Positions 34,767 to 43,616 of a DNA stretch of 64,000 nucleotides are shown here, one piece after another. The stretch comes from DSWT01 sp035420085 (GTDB lineage Bacteria; Chloroflexota; Anaerolineae; B4-G1; SLSP01). The notes under the pieces were generated by a model. That model was not told the DNA's origin. It saw only the letters and a list, made by a program, of their open reading frames with translations, and searched no databases. Position 1 is the stretch's first letter. Each line of letters begins with the position of its first letter. The position numbers were made by a program, and so were the translations under genes. The stretch lies in contig DAOLUH010000005.1 of NCBI GenBank assembly GCA_035420085.1, forward strand, positions 62,001-126,000, in the 5' to 3' direction.

Positions 34767-36770
34767 ATGTTAAATCCCGGAACCGTACTCCAAGAGCGTT
34801 ATCGCATCGTCCGTGAATTGGGCCGCGGGGGGATGGGCGCTGTCTACCACGCCTGGGATATGCGGTTGAGCATCCCGGTCGCGTTGAAAGAGATGATTCC
34901 GCAATCCGAGATTTCGACTCAACTGCTTCAGGAATTGCGTACCCAGTTCCAGCAGGAGGCGACCGTCCTGGCGCGCTTGAGTCATCCGCACCTGGTCGGC
35001 GTGACGGACTTCTTTGAAGAAGGCCGCAATATCTACCTGGTGATGAAATTCGTCGAGGGCGAAAGCCTTGCCGACCGGATTAAGCGCGAGGGCGCTCTGC
35101 CGGAGGCGCAGGTCGTTAAGTGGAGCGAGCAACTCCTGGAGGCGCTGTCGTATTGTCACAGCCAGGGGATCATCCACCGCGACATCAAACCGCAGAACAT
35201 CATTATCCGCCCGGATGGGCAGGCTGTTTTGGTTGACTTCGGCCTGGTCAAGCTGTGGGATCCGAACGATCCTAAAACGCGCACAGCGGTGCGGGGTATC
35301 GGCACGCCGCAGTACGCGCCGCCGGAGCAGTACGAGCTAGACGTCGGCCACACCGAGCCACGCAGCGACCTGTACAGCCTGGGGGCGACGATGTACCACG
35401 CGCTGACGGGGCAGGCCCCGCCCACGGCCACACTGCGCATCTCGTCGCCGGAGGACTTCAGGCCGATCCGGTCGGTGTCTGGCAGCGTGAGCCAGCGCAC
35501 GGCGACGGCGATTGAGAAGGCGATGGAGCTGGCGCGTTCGAAGCGCTGGTCTACGGCAGCGGAGATGGCGCAAGGATTGGGCTTGCACATCCGCGATTGG
35601 GGAACGCCTGCTCAGGCTGCGAACGCCGCCGCCGCGGGGCATGGCGGCACGGTCAGAATGGCGCCATCCGCCGTGCGTGCGCGCGCACGACGGCGCTTCC
35701 CGGTGTGGGCCTGGGCGATCATTGGCGTTCTGGTTCTGGGTGTGATCGGCGGGGGCGCGCTGTTGTTGAGCAGGATGGTGGGGCACGGCGCGCAGTTGCC
35801 AGCGCCCACGGAGACGTTGCCGCCTCCACCTCAGGCGGCTGCCCCAGCGCAGCCGTCCACCCCCACTGCTACGCCGACGGAGACCGCGACCTCAACGCCC
35901 AAACCAACGGCGACGGCTGCGCCGACCGCGACGCGCACGCCCGCGCCGACGCGCACGCCGCGGCCTACTCGCACCCCCACCGACACACCGACCGCGACGC
36001 TGACGCCAACCTCCACCCCGACGCCTGGGCCAACCAAAACACCCAAGCCCACGGTCGCGCCCACGACGCCGCCGCCGACAAGCGCGCCCGCCACGTCGCA
36101 ACCCACCACGCCTCCAACCGATACCCCGATTGCGCCGCCCGCCGACGGAGGCGGACGTATCATTTTCACCGTGCAAGTTGGCGATGTGTATTACCTGTAC
36201 TCGACCGACCCGGCGTGGAGCCAGATGCAAGAGATCGGGTTGACCGATTACGGACATTCCACGTGTGGCAACAGCGGCACCGTCTCTACGCTGCTTGGCG
36301 CATCCATCGACGTGTATGGCATCAGCAAGTGCAGTTTCACCCAGCAGACGGATGCTTGCACTTCGCCCAATCAGGCCTACAAAGTCATCACAAACTATGT
36401 GGGGAATGGGCAATATACAATGCTACTGAAGACGGTCGCCGACGACAGCGAGCTGTGGATTTATCAAGGCCCGTTGAGCCTGCTGGTCGGGATTCAGTGG
36501 GTGTGGAATAGCCAGCGCTACGCTTTCGGCGCTGATCGCGTGGTCAACGTTGCCCAGGCCGGCGCGGTCGGTTATACGCAGGCGATTTCGTATTACGACG
36601 ACCGCTGGCCGCCGCAATTTTCGCCGGATGGTTCGCTGTTGTACTACCTCAAACCGGTAGGGAACGAGGGTGCCTCCGATGTGTTTGTCGTCAACGTGGA
36701 CGGTACGGGCGAGCGCAACCTGACCAACGCGCCGATTGCACACAAGTTCTGCCCCCGCTGGCGGCGTTGA
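34767..36770 (+). CDS. Ser/Thr protein kinase with extracytoplasmic beta-propeller-like domain
   Basis: 667 residues. The kinase (about 11-270) is fully canonical: GRGGMGAVY, ALKEM, HRDIKPQNIII, VDFGL and APPEQ. A membrane helix (about 311-336) and a long Thr/Pro linker (350-455) lead to an outer domain (about 463-667) whose end, FSPDGSLLYYLKPVGNEGASDVFVVNVDGTGERNLTN broken as FSPDGSLLYYL and NVDGTGERNLTN, is typical of TolB/WD40-like blades. It contains two Cys pairs that could form disulfides. It probably senses an external polymer or peptide and signals inward to FHA partners. Confidence 0.93.
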   Translation: MLNPGTVLQERYRIVRELGRGGMGAVYHAWDMRLSIPVALKEMIPQSEISTQLLQELRTQFQQEATVLARLSHPHLVGVTDFFEEGRNIYLVMKFVEGESLADRIKREGALPEAQVVKWSEQLLEALSYCHSQGIIHRDIKPQNIIIRPDGQAVLVDFGLVKLWDPNDPKTRTAVRGIGTPQYAPPEQYELDVGHTEPRSDLYSLGATMYHALTGQAPPTATLRISSPEDFRPIRSVSGSVSQRTATAIEKAMELARSKRWSTAAEMAQGLGLHIRDWGTPAQAANAAAAGHGGTVRMAPSAVRARARRRFPVWAWAIIGVLVLGVIGGGALLLSRMVGHGAQLPAPTETLPPPPQAAAPAQPSTPTATPTETATSTPKPTATAAPTATRTPAPTRTPRPTRTPTDTPTATLTPTSTPTPGPTKTPKPTVAPTTPPPTSAPATSQPTTPPTDTPIAPPADGGGRIIFTVQVGDVYYLYSTDPAWSQMQEIGLTDYGHSTCGNSGTVSTLLGASIDVYGISKCSFTQQTDACTSPNQAYKVITNYVGNGQYTMLLKTVADDSELWIYQGPLSLLVGIQWVWNSQRYAFGADRVVNVAQAGAVGYTQAISYYDDRWPPQFSPDGSLLYYLKPVGNEGASDVFVVNVDGTGERNLTNAPIAHKFCPRWRR

Positions 36771-36779
36771 GCAAGGTTC

Positions 36780-38441
36780 ATGATCAAAATCGGACGCCGG
36801 AATGGTCGGAGTGATATGGAAGAAAAATCAATTCATCGCAAAGACATTGTGGTCGGCCTGGGTGTTGGCGTGGGCGTGGGGCTGTTTGTGTTGGTGGCGG
36901 TGCTGCTGTTGTTGCGTCCCAGTCCCGAAACCGAGCCGACGCCTGGGGTGACGTTGACTTTTGAGACACTGCCCACTGTACCCTCGGCGTCTGAATCGCT
37001 GGTCCTGCCTTCGCCAACGTCGCCCGCTGAACCCACGCCCACGGCAACCTCCCCGCCGCAGTTTGTGACGTACACCGTGAAATCCGGGGACGTGCTTTCC
37101 GTGATCGCCTACAATTACAAAACGACCGTTGACGCTATCATCGCCGCGAATAATCTTCAGGGGGATGTCATTTACCCGGATCAAGAGCTGCTGATCCCGT
37201 TGGATGCCGCCGCTGTCGCGCAGTTGACGGCGACGCCGCCAACCGCCGTCCCCGTGACCGGCGATCACATCACCTACACCGTGAAGGCCAGGGATACATT
37301 AAGCGAGATTGCTCAGAAATACGGCGTCACCGTTAATGAGATTATGATTGCGAATGGCCTGACCTCGGACATGATCCGGATTGGGGACACATTGCTCATC
37401 CCACAAAAGACCCCATCCGCCGCCGCTACACCAGCGACGACGACCACGCCAGCAGGAACGACCACGCCGACGCCAACGACCACGCCGACAACCACTTCTA
37501 CACCGACGCCTGAGGCCGCTGCGCCCTGGGTTCCGGCGATTCTGGAAGGCGACCTGGATGCTGCTTATTTTGTGATGCGCCAGACCCCGCGCTTCACGCT
37601 CCATTATGCGTTGGGCACTTACCCGGCGCAGGACTTTGTTGGGGTGGAAACGATGGTCTCACGGGCACTGGCGCATCTCGAAAGCAGCCTGCAGGCCACA
37701 CTCACCGGCACCTTCGACGTTTATGTTGCCGGGAGTCTTTTCGCTGCGCCGGACACAGCCTTGCGCGGGCGCAGCTTTCCGGCGGCGCGCCGGTATTTCT
37801 TTCTGCACGATGGCGCGGGCAATCCAGCCGACCAGCAGTACATCGCCGCCCGCGAGCTGACGTATCTCTTTGCGTGGAACGTGTTTGGCCATCCGGCCTC
37901 GGCGCTGTTGAGCGAGGGGGCGGCGACTTATATGGGGATGTCGCTCATTGCAGACTCCGCTCACATCCCTCTGGACACGTTTTGCGCGGCGTACCGGCAG
38001 GCCGGGAAGCTGCCGCGTGTATCCACCAATCTGAGTTTTAAGGGCCGTCTCGTGGATCTGCCGAATTATTACGCCGCCGGTTGTTTCGTGCAGTACTTGA
38101 TCACCACCTATGGGCCGGAGAAATTCGGTCAGCTTTATTCCAGCGGGAACTACAGCGGCGTGTACGGGAAGTCTTTGACGGCGTTGGAGAAAGACTGGCT
38201 CGCGGCCATTCAAGCTGCCAACGTCGTCGTTCCGTTTGAGCCGGCGGCGTTGGTCGCCGCTGTCAATGCCGTGGACAAGGCGTATACGGCGCTGTTCGGC
38301 AACTTTAGCGGGACGCCGGCGCAGATGGCGGCCTATCTGGCTGTTGACGCGGCGCGCATCGCTTTGCTGGAAGGCGATTTTGCCGGCGTTGACCAACATC
38401 TGGCGGACTTTCGACGTGAACTGGGCACATCACCATTTTGA
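36780..38441 (+). CDS. Membrane LysM protein with degenerate MA-like peptidase domain
   Basis: 553 residues (541 if started at ATG 36816, which has ggag 5 bases upstream). A membrane helix (about 24-45) and Thr/Pro linker precede two LysM domains (about 97-142 and 160-205, TVKSGDVLSVIAYNYK and TVKARDTLSEIAQKYG), which bind peptidoglycan-type glycans. A second linker leads to a peptidase MA-like domain (about 265-500). Where gluzincins have HExxH this reads RELTY; the downstream LLSEGAATYM Glu-Gly is kept. It is thus predicted to be catalytically dead and to act as a wall-binding scaffold or sensor. It lies between two kinase genes. Confidence 0.85.
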   Translation: MIKIGRRNGRSDMEEKSIHRKDIVVGLGVGVGVGLFVLVAVLLLLRPSPETEPTPGVTLTFETLPTVPSASESLVLPSPTSPAEPTPTATSPPQFVTYTVKSGDVLSVIAYNYKTTVDAIIAANNLQGDVIYPDQELLIPLDAAAVAQLTATPPTAVPVTGDHITYTVKARDTLSEIAQKYGVTVNEIMIANGLTSDMIRIGDTLLIPQKTPSAAATPATTTTPAGTTTPTPTTTPTTTSTPTPEAAAPWVPAILEGDLDAAYFVMRQTPRFTLHYALGTYPAQDFVGVETMVSRALAHLESSLQATLTGTFDVYVAGSLFAAPDTALRGRSFPAARRYFFLHDGAGNPADQQYIAARELTYLFAWNVFGHPASALLSEGAATYMGMSLIADSAHIPLDTFCAAYRQAGKLPRVSTNLSFKGRLVDLPNYYAAGCFVQYLITTYGPEKFGQLYSSGNYSGVYGKSLTALEKDWLAAIQAANVVVPFEPAALVAAVNAVDKAYTALFGNFSGTPAQMAAYLAVDAARIALLEGDFAGVDQHLADFRRELGTSPF

Positions 38442-38458
38442 GGCCCAAGGAGGAGGAC

Positions 38459-39688
38459 ATGAACGATCTGAGCGGTCAGAAGATTGGCCGGTATCAATTG
38501 GCAGAAGCGATCGGGCAGGGTGGGGCGGCGGTCGTCTACCGCGCGTTCCAACCGCAGTTGGAACGTTGGGTGGCGGTCAAGGTGCTGGATATCCAGGAAT
38601 CCGGCGGACGGCAGTTCCTCCGGCGTTTTCGCCGCGAGGCGCAGGCGATTGCGGCGCTACGCCATCCTAACATCCTCAACATTCACGATTATGGCGAGGA
38701 TCAAGGCTATGCCTTCATTGTGATGGAGTACGTCGAGGGCGGCTCGCTGAAACAGCGGATGAGCGGCAGCCCGCCCGCTGGCTGCGAGGAGGCCTTGACC
38801 TTAATCGTTCCGGTGGGTGAAGCGCTGGCCTATGCCCATTCTAAAGGCATTGTGCACCGCGACGTTAAGCCGGGTAATATCCTACTGGCGCGCTCCGATT
38901 GGCCGTTGTTGGCCGATTTCGGGCTGGTTAAAGTCGTGGACGCGCCGCAAAAGCTGACGCAACCCGGCTCGGTTTTGGGGACGGCGTCCTATCAGTCGCC
39001 GGAACAGCTTGCGGGTGAGGAAGTTGATCACCGCACCGACATCTACAGCCTGGGCATCGTCCTGTACCAACTGCTGACCGGGCGTCTGCCTTTTGAAAGC
39101 GCCTCGCCAGCCGAGTCTATGATGCTGCGGATGTACGAACCGCCTGTTCCGCCGTGTACCTTCAACCCCGGCATCTCGGCGGCTTTGCAAACCGTCATCT
39201 TGCGCGCTCTGGAACGCGATCTGGCGGTCCGTTACGCCACGATGGACGTGTTTATCAACGACTTGAAGCGGGTGGCGGAACAGGCGCGGCGCGCCGCCAT
39301 GCAAGCCGAGCCGCCGATCACGGCCCGCATGGTGACGATGCGGCTGGACGCGCAGGAGGTCGTGACCGGTCCCCGGCTGTTCATCGCCACCTCCGGCGTG
39401 GCCCTCTCGATCCCCGTCCACGACGAGGTTTTGATCGGGCGCATGGATCCCATGTTGCCGCAGCCCCCCGACGTTGATCTCCAGCCGTATGGCGGCGGGT
39501 CTGCCGGCGTGTCGCGCCATCACGCCCGCTTTCTGCGCCGCACCGAAGGCTGGTATCTGGAAGATTTGCAGAGCACGAACGGCACTTACGTGAACGAAGT
39601 GCGTCTGCTGCCTCATCGCCCGGTGCGCCTCCATTCGGGCGACCTGGTGCGTTTCGGGCAGTTGACGCTGGTGTTTGAGGAGGGCTAG
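38459..39688 (+). CDS. Ser/Thr protein kinase with C-terminal FHA domain
   Basis: 409 residues from ATG 38459 (aggaggac just upstream). The kinase domain (about 10-265) has GQGGAAVVY, AVKVL, HRDVKPGNILL, ADFGL and SPEQ, all canonical. No membrane helix is seen. The FHA domain (about 317-407) shows LIGRMDP, GVSRHHARF and QSTNGTYVNEV. The kinase can act as a soluble relay and may bind its own or a neighbour's phospho-Thr. The stop TAG is directly followed in the same frame by a zinc-ribbon coding stretch (next entry). Confidence 0.93.
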   Translation: MNDLSGQKIGRYQLAEAIGQGGAAVVYRAFQPQLERWVAVKVLDIQESGGRQFLRRFRREAQAIAALRHPNILNIHDYGEDQGYAFIVMEYVEGGSLKQRMSGSPPAGCEEALTLIVPVGEALAYAHSKGIVHRDVKPGNILLARSDWPLLADFGLVKVVDAPQKLTQPGSVLGTASYQSPEQLAGEEVDHRTDIYSLGIVLYQLLTGRLPFESASPAESMMLRMYEPPVPPCTFNPGISAALQTVILRALERDLAVRYATMDVFINDLKRVAEQARRAAMQAEPPITARMVTMRLDAQEVVTGPRLFIATSGVALSIPVHDEVLIGRMDPMLPQPPDVDLQPYGGGSAGVSRHHARFLRRTEGWYLEDLQSTNGTYVNEVRLLPHRPVRLHSGDLVRFGQLTLVFEEG

Positions 39689-39691
39689 ACG

Positions 39692-40228
39692 CTGGAAACT
39701 CGTTGCCCCGCCTGCGGTTTTGCGAATCGAGCGGAGGCGCGCTTTTGCCGGCATTGCGGCACAGCGTTGCTGCCGCCCAAAGCGACCATCTGCACTAACT
39801 GCGGTGCGTCGCTGCGACCGGACACGCGCTTCTGCGCGCAGTGTGGGCATCCTGTGTTTGCCGTCTCTGCGATAGAAAGTGCGCCATCCTCACAGCCAGC
39901 GCGCGCGCCGGAAGGCTACGCAGCGCCGCTGCCCGGAGGTTCCGCCTGGACAGCCGTCTCCCCGCCTCCCGCACGTCATGCCGAGGCGGATTTCTCGCCT
40001 TTCTCTTACCCTGAAACGCCCTCATCCGCCGAGGGCGAAACGCAGGAAGTCGGGTATGCTGTACCGGCCTACCCCACGATTCCGGCGCCTCCATCTTTGC
40101 CCGCCCGCCGCGCCGCCGCGCCGCGTTGGGTTTGGCTCGTCGGCGGCCTCGTGCTCGGCGTGATTGTCATCGTGCTCGTTGTGGCGGCGTTTTTATTGCT
40201 AAACGCCTTTGTCTTGCACCTGTTTTGA
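39692..40228 (+). CDS. Double zinc-ribbon single-pass membrane protein, probable CTG start
   Basis: 178 residues if started at CTG 39692. The first zinc ribbon (CPACGFANRAEARFCRHCG) lies upstream of the nearest standard start (TTG 39767), so translation must begin earlier. CTG 39692 is the third base group after the kinase stop and sits 7 bases after gaggaggg. Readthrough of the TAG would instead yield a kinase-FHA-ribbon fusion. A second ribbon (CTNCG...CAQCG), a Pro/Ser linker and a C-terminal membrane helix (about 150-175) follow. It is a tail-anchored adaptor type closing the signalling island. Confidence 0.75.
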   Translation: METRCPACGFANRAEARFCRHCGTALLPPKATICTNCGASLRPDTRFCAQCGHPVFAVSAIESAPSSQPARAPEGYAAPLPGGSAWTAVSPPPARHAEADFSPFSYPETPSSAEGETQEVGYAVPAYPTIPAPPSLPARRAAAPRWVWLVGGLVLGVIVIVLVVAAFLLLNAFVLHLF

Positions 40229-40290
40229 ACAGCCCATCCAACCTTTAACCCGTAACTTTCAAGCCGCAACTACTTTAGGAGGAATTCATC

Positions 40291-42198
40291 ATGCCATCTT
40301 CTTTTCGCATCGAATCTTTGCTTGCCGCGCGCCTCTTTATGAGTCCGCAGTTGGTTGGCGACCGGATTTTCTTCCTGAGCAACCTCTCCGGGCGTATCAG
40401 CCTTTACGCGATGGATAAAACTGGGAGCGTGCCGGAGCCGCTTCTGCCGCCCAACTTCGCGCTGCAAAATCCTACTCTGCTGGAAGGGTCCTACCCCTAT
40501 CGGGTTTTTCCGACGTTGGGAAAAATCATCGTGATGATTGACCAGGACGGCGACGAAAACTACCAGCCCCATGTGATCCCTCTCGATGGCGGCATCCCCG
40601 AACCACTCTTTGGCGAACGTTTTGCGGGGAAGCAGTTGCTCATGTCCTACATGGATGCGACACACGTTGCGTTCCAGGTGGATCATCGCACCGCGCCGGA
40701 GATGGACACGTACCTGGTTGATGTGGCGACGGCCTCCATGACGCACCTGGGCAGCAGCTTGTACGCCAACTTCTTCAGTGCGACCAACGCCGACTACTCG
40801 AAAATCATCCTGCAGGATGGCTATTCGGCCGGCGACAGCGTGCTGTATCTATGGGAGAAGGAAACCGGCGTGCGGCGCTTGCTCTACGGCATTCCCATCG
40901 AAGCGCGGCAGGAGGGGCAGGTTGTGCCGTCAAACGGCATTGGGCAATGTTGGATAACACCCGGAGATCGTGGGGTAGTCTTCGTGTCGGCGCTCTTCGA
41001 TGACCGCTTGAGCCTGTGCTATATGACGTTGTCCGCGCCGGATCAGGTGCGCCCTGTCGAGGTGGTTGGCCTTGTTCACGAAGGCAATGGGATGCTTCAC
41101 GGTTTCGAGCGTTTGACGGGCGATCGTTACCTGCTGGATTACAACATTGACGGCGTCTCCTGGGTCTACGAGGGCGTCTTTGACGAGACGGCGCTGCGCT
41201 TCACAGTGGAGCGCGTGTTGGTGGGACAGTCGCCGCTGCACAATGGCGTGCTGCAGGCGCTCCACTATGAGGAGGATAGCGGAGATTACGTGCTCTCCTT
41301 CTCCACAGCGACCTCGCCCGCGCAGATTTACACCATCGAAGGGCCGGAGCGGCGCATCACGGCGCGCACCCGCGAGCGCATCCTCGGAATTCCCCACGCA
41401 GTCCTCTCGCCGGGGGAAGATGCTTCCTTCGTGAGTCACGACGGGCTGCGCGTCTCGGCGCGGCTGTATCTACCGGCAGTCGCTCTCGGTTATTCCGGCC
41501 CGCGTCCGGTGATCTTCTACATCCACGGGGGGCCGCAGAGCCAGGAACGTCCCGATTTTACCTGGTTCTCGATGCCGCTCATCCAGTTCTTTACCCTCAA
41601 CGGCTTTGCGGTTTTCGTGCCTAATGCCCGCGGCAGTTCCGGCTATGGGCTGGACTATATGAAGCGCGTTGATCACGACTGGGGTGGCCAGGACCGTCTG
41701 GATCACGTGGCGGCGTTCGCGCATCTGCGCGCCGATCCCCGCCTGGATATGACCCGCGCGGGCGTGATGGGGCGCTCTTACGGCGGCTATATGACGCTGA
41801 TGCAGGTGGGAAAACATCCTGAGCTGTGGACGGCGGCGTGCGACATGTTCGGCCCATACAATATGTTTACCTTCCTGGATCGGCTCCCCGAAACCTGGAA
41901 AACTGCCTTCTACCTGGTGATCGGACATCCTGAGAAAGACCGGGAACGGCTCATTGAGCAATCGCCGAGCACGCATCTGCACAATCTGGCCTGCCCGTTG
42001 CTGGTCATCCAGGGGCGCAACGATCCTCGCGTTGTCGCGGAAGAGTCAGAAGGGCTGGTGCGGACGCTCAAAGCGCAGGGCAAGGATGTGGAACTGATTG
42101 TCATGGAGAACGAAGGGCACGATGTCATCAAGCATGAGAACAAAGTGCGAATCTATAACGCCATTACCGACTTCTTCAAAACCCATCTGCAGCCCTGA
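40291..42198 (+). CDS. S9-family prolyl oligopeptidase-like peptidase
   Basis: 635 residues, no signal peptide. A beta-propeller region (about 1-370) caps an alpha/beta-hydrolase domain (about 380-635). The catalytic triad is visible: Ser496 in GRSYGG, Asp578 in GRNDPRV and His610 in NEGHDVI. FYIHGGPQ supplies the oxyanion hole. The enzyme probably cleaves short peptides in the cytoplasm, in the manner of acylaminoacyl peptidases. taggagg lies before the ATG. The DUF58 gene starts 2 bases after its stop, so these are cotranscribed. Confidence 0.94.
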   Translation: MPSSFRIESLLAARLFMSPQLVGDRIFFLSNLSGRISLYAMDKTGSVPEPLLPPNFALQNPTLLEGSYPYRVFPTLGKIIVMIDQDGDENYQPHVIPLDGGIPEPLFGERFAGKQLLMSYMDATHVAFQVDHRTAPEMDTYLVDVATASMTHLGSSLYANFFSATNADYSKIILQDGYSAGDSVLYLWEKETGVRRLLYGIPIEARQEGQVVPSNGIGQCWITPGDRGVVFVSALFDDRLSLCYMTLSAPDQVRPVEVVGLVHEGNGMLHGFERLTGDRYLLDYNIDGVSWVYEGVFDETALRFTVERVLVGQSPLHNGVLQALHYEEDSGDYVLSFSTATSPAQIYTIEGPERRITARTRERILGIPHAVLSPGEDASFVSHDGLRVSARLYLPAVALGYSGPRPVIFYIHGGPQSQERPDFTWFSMPLIQFFTLNGFAVFVPNARGSSGYGLDYMKRVDHDWGGQDRLDHVAAFAHLRADPRLDMTRAGVMGRSYGGYMTLMQVGKHPELWTAACDMFGPYNMFTFLDRLPETWKTAFYLVIGHPEKDRERLIEQSPSTHLHNLACPLLVIQGRNDPRVVAEESEGLVRTLKAQGKDVELIVMENEGHDVIKHENKVRIYNAITDFFKTHLQP

Positions 42199-42200
42199 CG

Positions 42201-43616
42201 ATGACTAATCTACCCAGTGCGTCGCTGTACGGGACAACCCAGTTCCCATCCACGCTCGAAACCTACCTGCGTTACGTTCCTCGCGGGCCGGCGCAATCGG
42301 CGTCGCTGTACGCGCGCGTGCTGCGCTCCTTGCGCGCCATCCCCCACACCGCGTTGGTGCGCGAAACCAGGGCCGGGAAGTTTTGGCTGCGTGCGGCGTT
42401 TTTGACGCTGATCGTCGGCATTCTTGCCGACTCCCCGTTCCTGCTCGTGGCGGGCATTTCCGCGCTCGCTTTTGTGGGCCTGGGCTGGCTGTGGGATGCC
42501 GTGAGCCTGTGGGGGCTGCGCTACAGCCGCCGTTTTGACGTGGCGGGCGCTCCGGCCCTGGGCAGCCTCCCGGAGACACGCGCCTTTCTCGGCGAGACGG
42601 TGACGCTGACCCTCGAACTCTCGAACCAGAAGCCGTTGCCGCTGATGGCGGTGGAAATTGAAGACATCTTCCCCACCGCGTTGCCCGTGGATGGCGCGCG
42701 CGTGGACGTCAACCGCGCCACGCAGCGCGGCGAGTTCCGCTCGTTCTGGATGCCTGGCATTTTTCAACGGCTGACCCGCCGCTACACGGTGACGTGCGCG
42801 CAGCGCGGTTATCACGACTTCGGCCCGGCGAAGTTGACGACGGGCGACGGCGCGGGCTTGTTCACCCGCACGGCGACCTTGCAGGGCGCGCAGTGTCTCA
42901 TCGTCTACCCCCGGTTGTACACTGCCGCCGAACTGCGCCTGCCCGCCAAGAATCCTTTCGGCGAGCGCGTCTCCAAAGAGCGGCTCTTCGAAGATCCCTT
43001 ACGCACGGCCGGCATCCGCGACTGGCAGCCCGGCGACAGTCTGCGTCGCATCCATTGGCCCGCGACGGCCCGCCACCAGCAGATGCTCAGCCGCCTCTAT
43101 GAACCGAGCGAAGAGTCGCAGATTATGCTTTTTGTGAACGCCTCGGCATTGGAACGGCACTGGGAAGGCGTCGTCCCGGAACTGGTTGAGCGCACCCTCA
43201 GCGTGGCCGGCAGCCTGGCGGCGTTGTGCGCCGAACAGCGCCTGCCGGTGGGATTGATCGTCAACGCCTACTGGCCCGGCAGCGACCAGGCGATGCGCCT
43301 GCTGCCCGGTCGCAGTCCGCACCAATTGACGCGCATCCTGGAAATGCTGGCCGCCGTCGAATTGCCCATTCGCCCCATCGAGACGCAACTGCTGCGCGAA
43401 GCGCCGACGCTGCCGTGGGGCGCTACCCTGGTCGTCGTCACTGCCATTGCGCACACGGCGCTGTTGGAGGCGTTGCGCGAACTGGCGCACGCGCGCCGCA
43501 AAGTCGTGCTCTTCACCCTGGCCGAAGCGCCGCCCCAGGAACGCCTGCCGGGTGTGCAGGTCTACCATCTCCCGCATCTGGTGGAAGACATCATTGCGCC
43601 CGTGGAGGTGGCCTGA
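42201..43616 (+). CDS. DUF58-domain membrane protein
   Basis: 471 residues. Two hydrophobic segments (about 65-100) are followed by a beta-rich region and the DUF58 core with the family signature GIRDWQPGDSLRRIHWPATAR (core RxWxxGDxxRxIHW). DUF58 proteins have a vWA-like fold and are commonly encoded with MoxR ATPases and transglutaminase/DUF4129 proteins; all but the transglutaminase domain are found here. Role inferred from family: a MoxR-assisted step in envelope protein maturation. It overlaps the next gene by one base (TGATG). Confidence 0.9.
   Translation: MTNLPSASLYGTTQFPSTLETYLRYVPRGPAQSASLYARVLRSLRAIPHTALVRETRAGKFWLRAAFLTLIVGILADSPFLLVAGISALAFVGLGWLWDAVSLWGLRYSRRFDVAGAPALGSLPETRAFLGETVTLTLELSNQKPLPLMAVEIEDIFPTALPVDGARVDVNRATQRGEFRSFWMPGIFQRLTRRYTVTCAQRGYHDFGPAKLTTGDGAGLFTRTATLQGAQCLIVYPRLYTAAELRLPAKNPFGERVSKERLFEDPLRTAGIRDWQPGDSLRRIHWPATARHQQMLSRLYEPSEESQIMLFVNASALERHWEGVVPELVERTLSVAGSLAALCAEQRLPVGLIVNAYWPGSDQAMRLLPGRSPHQLTRILEMLAAVELPIRPIETQLLREAPTLPWGATLVVVTAIAHTALLEALRELAHARRKVVLFTLAEAPPQERLPGVQVYHLPHLVEDIIAPVEVA

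Noticed and set aside
23061..40228. Type VI secretion locus
   Set aside because: FHA, kinase and PP2C genes recall T6SS regulation, but no sheath, tube, baseplate or ClpV gene is present.
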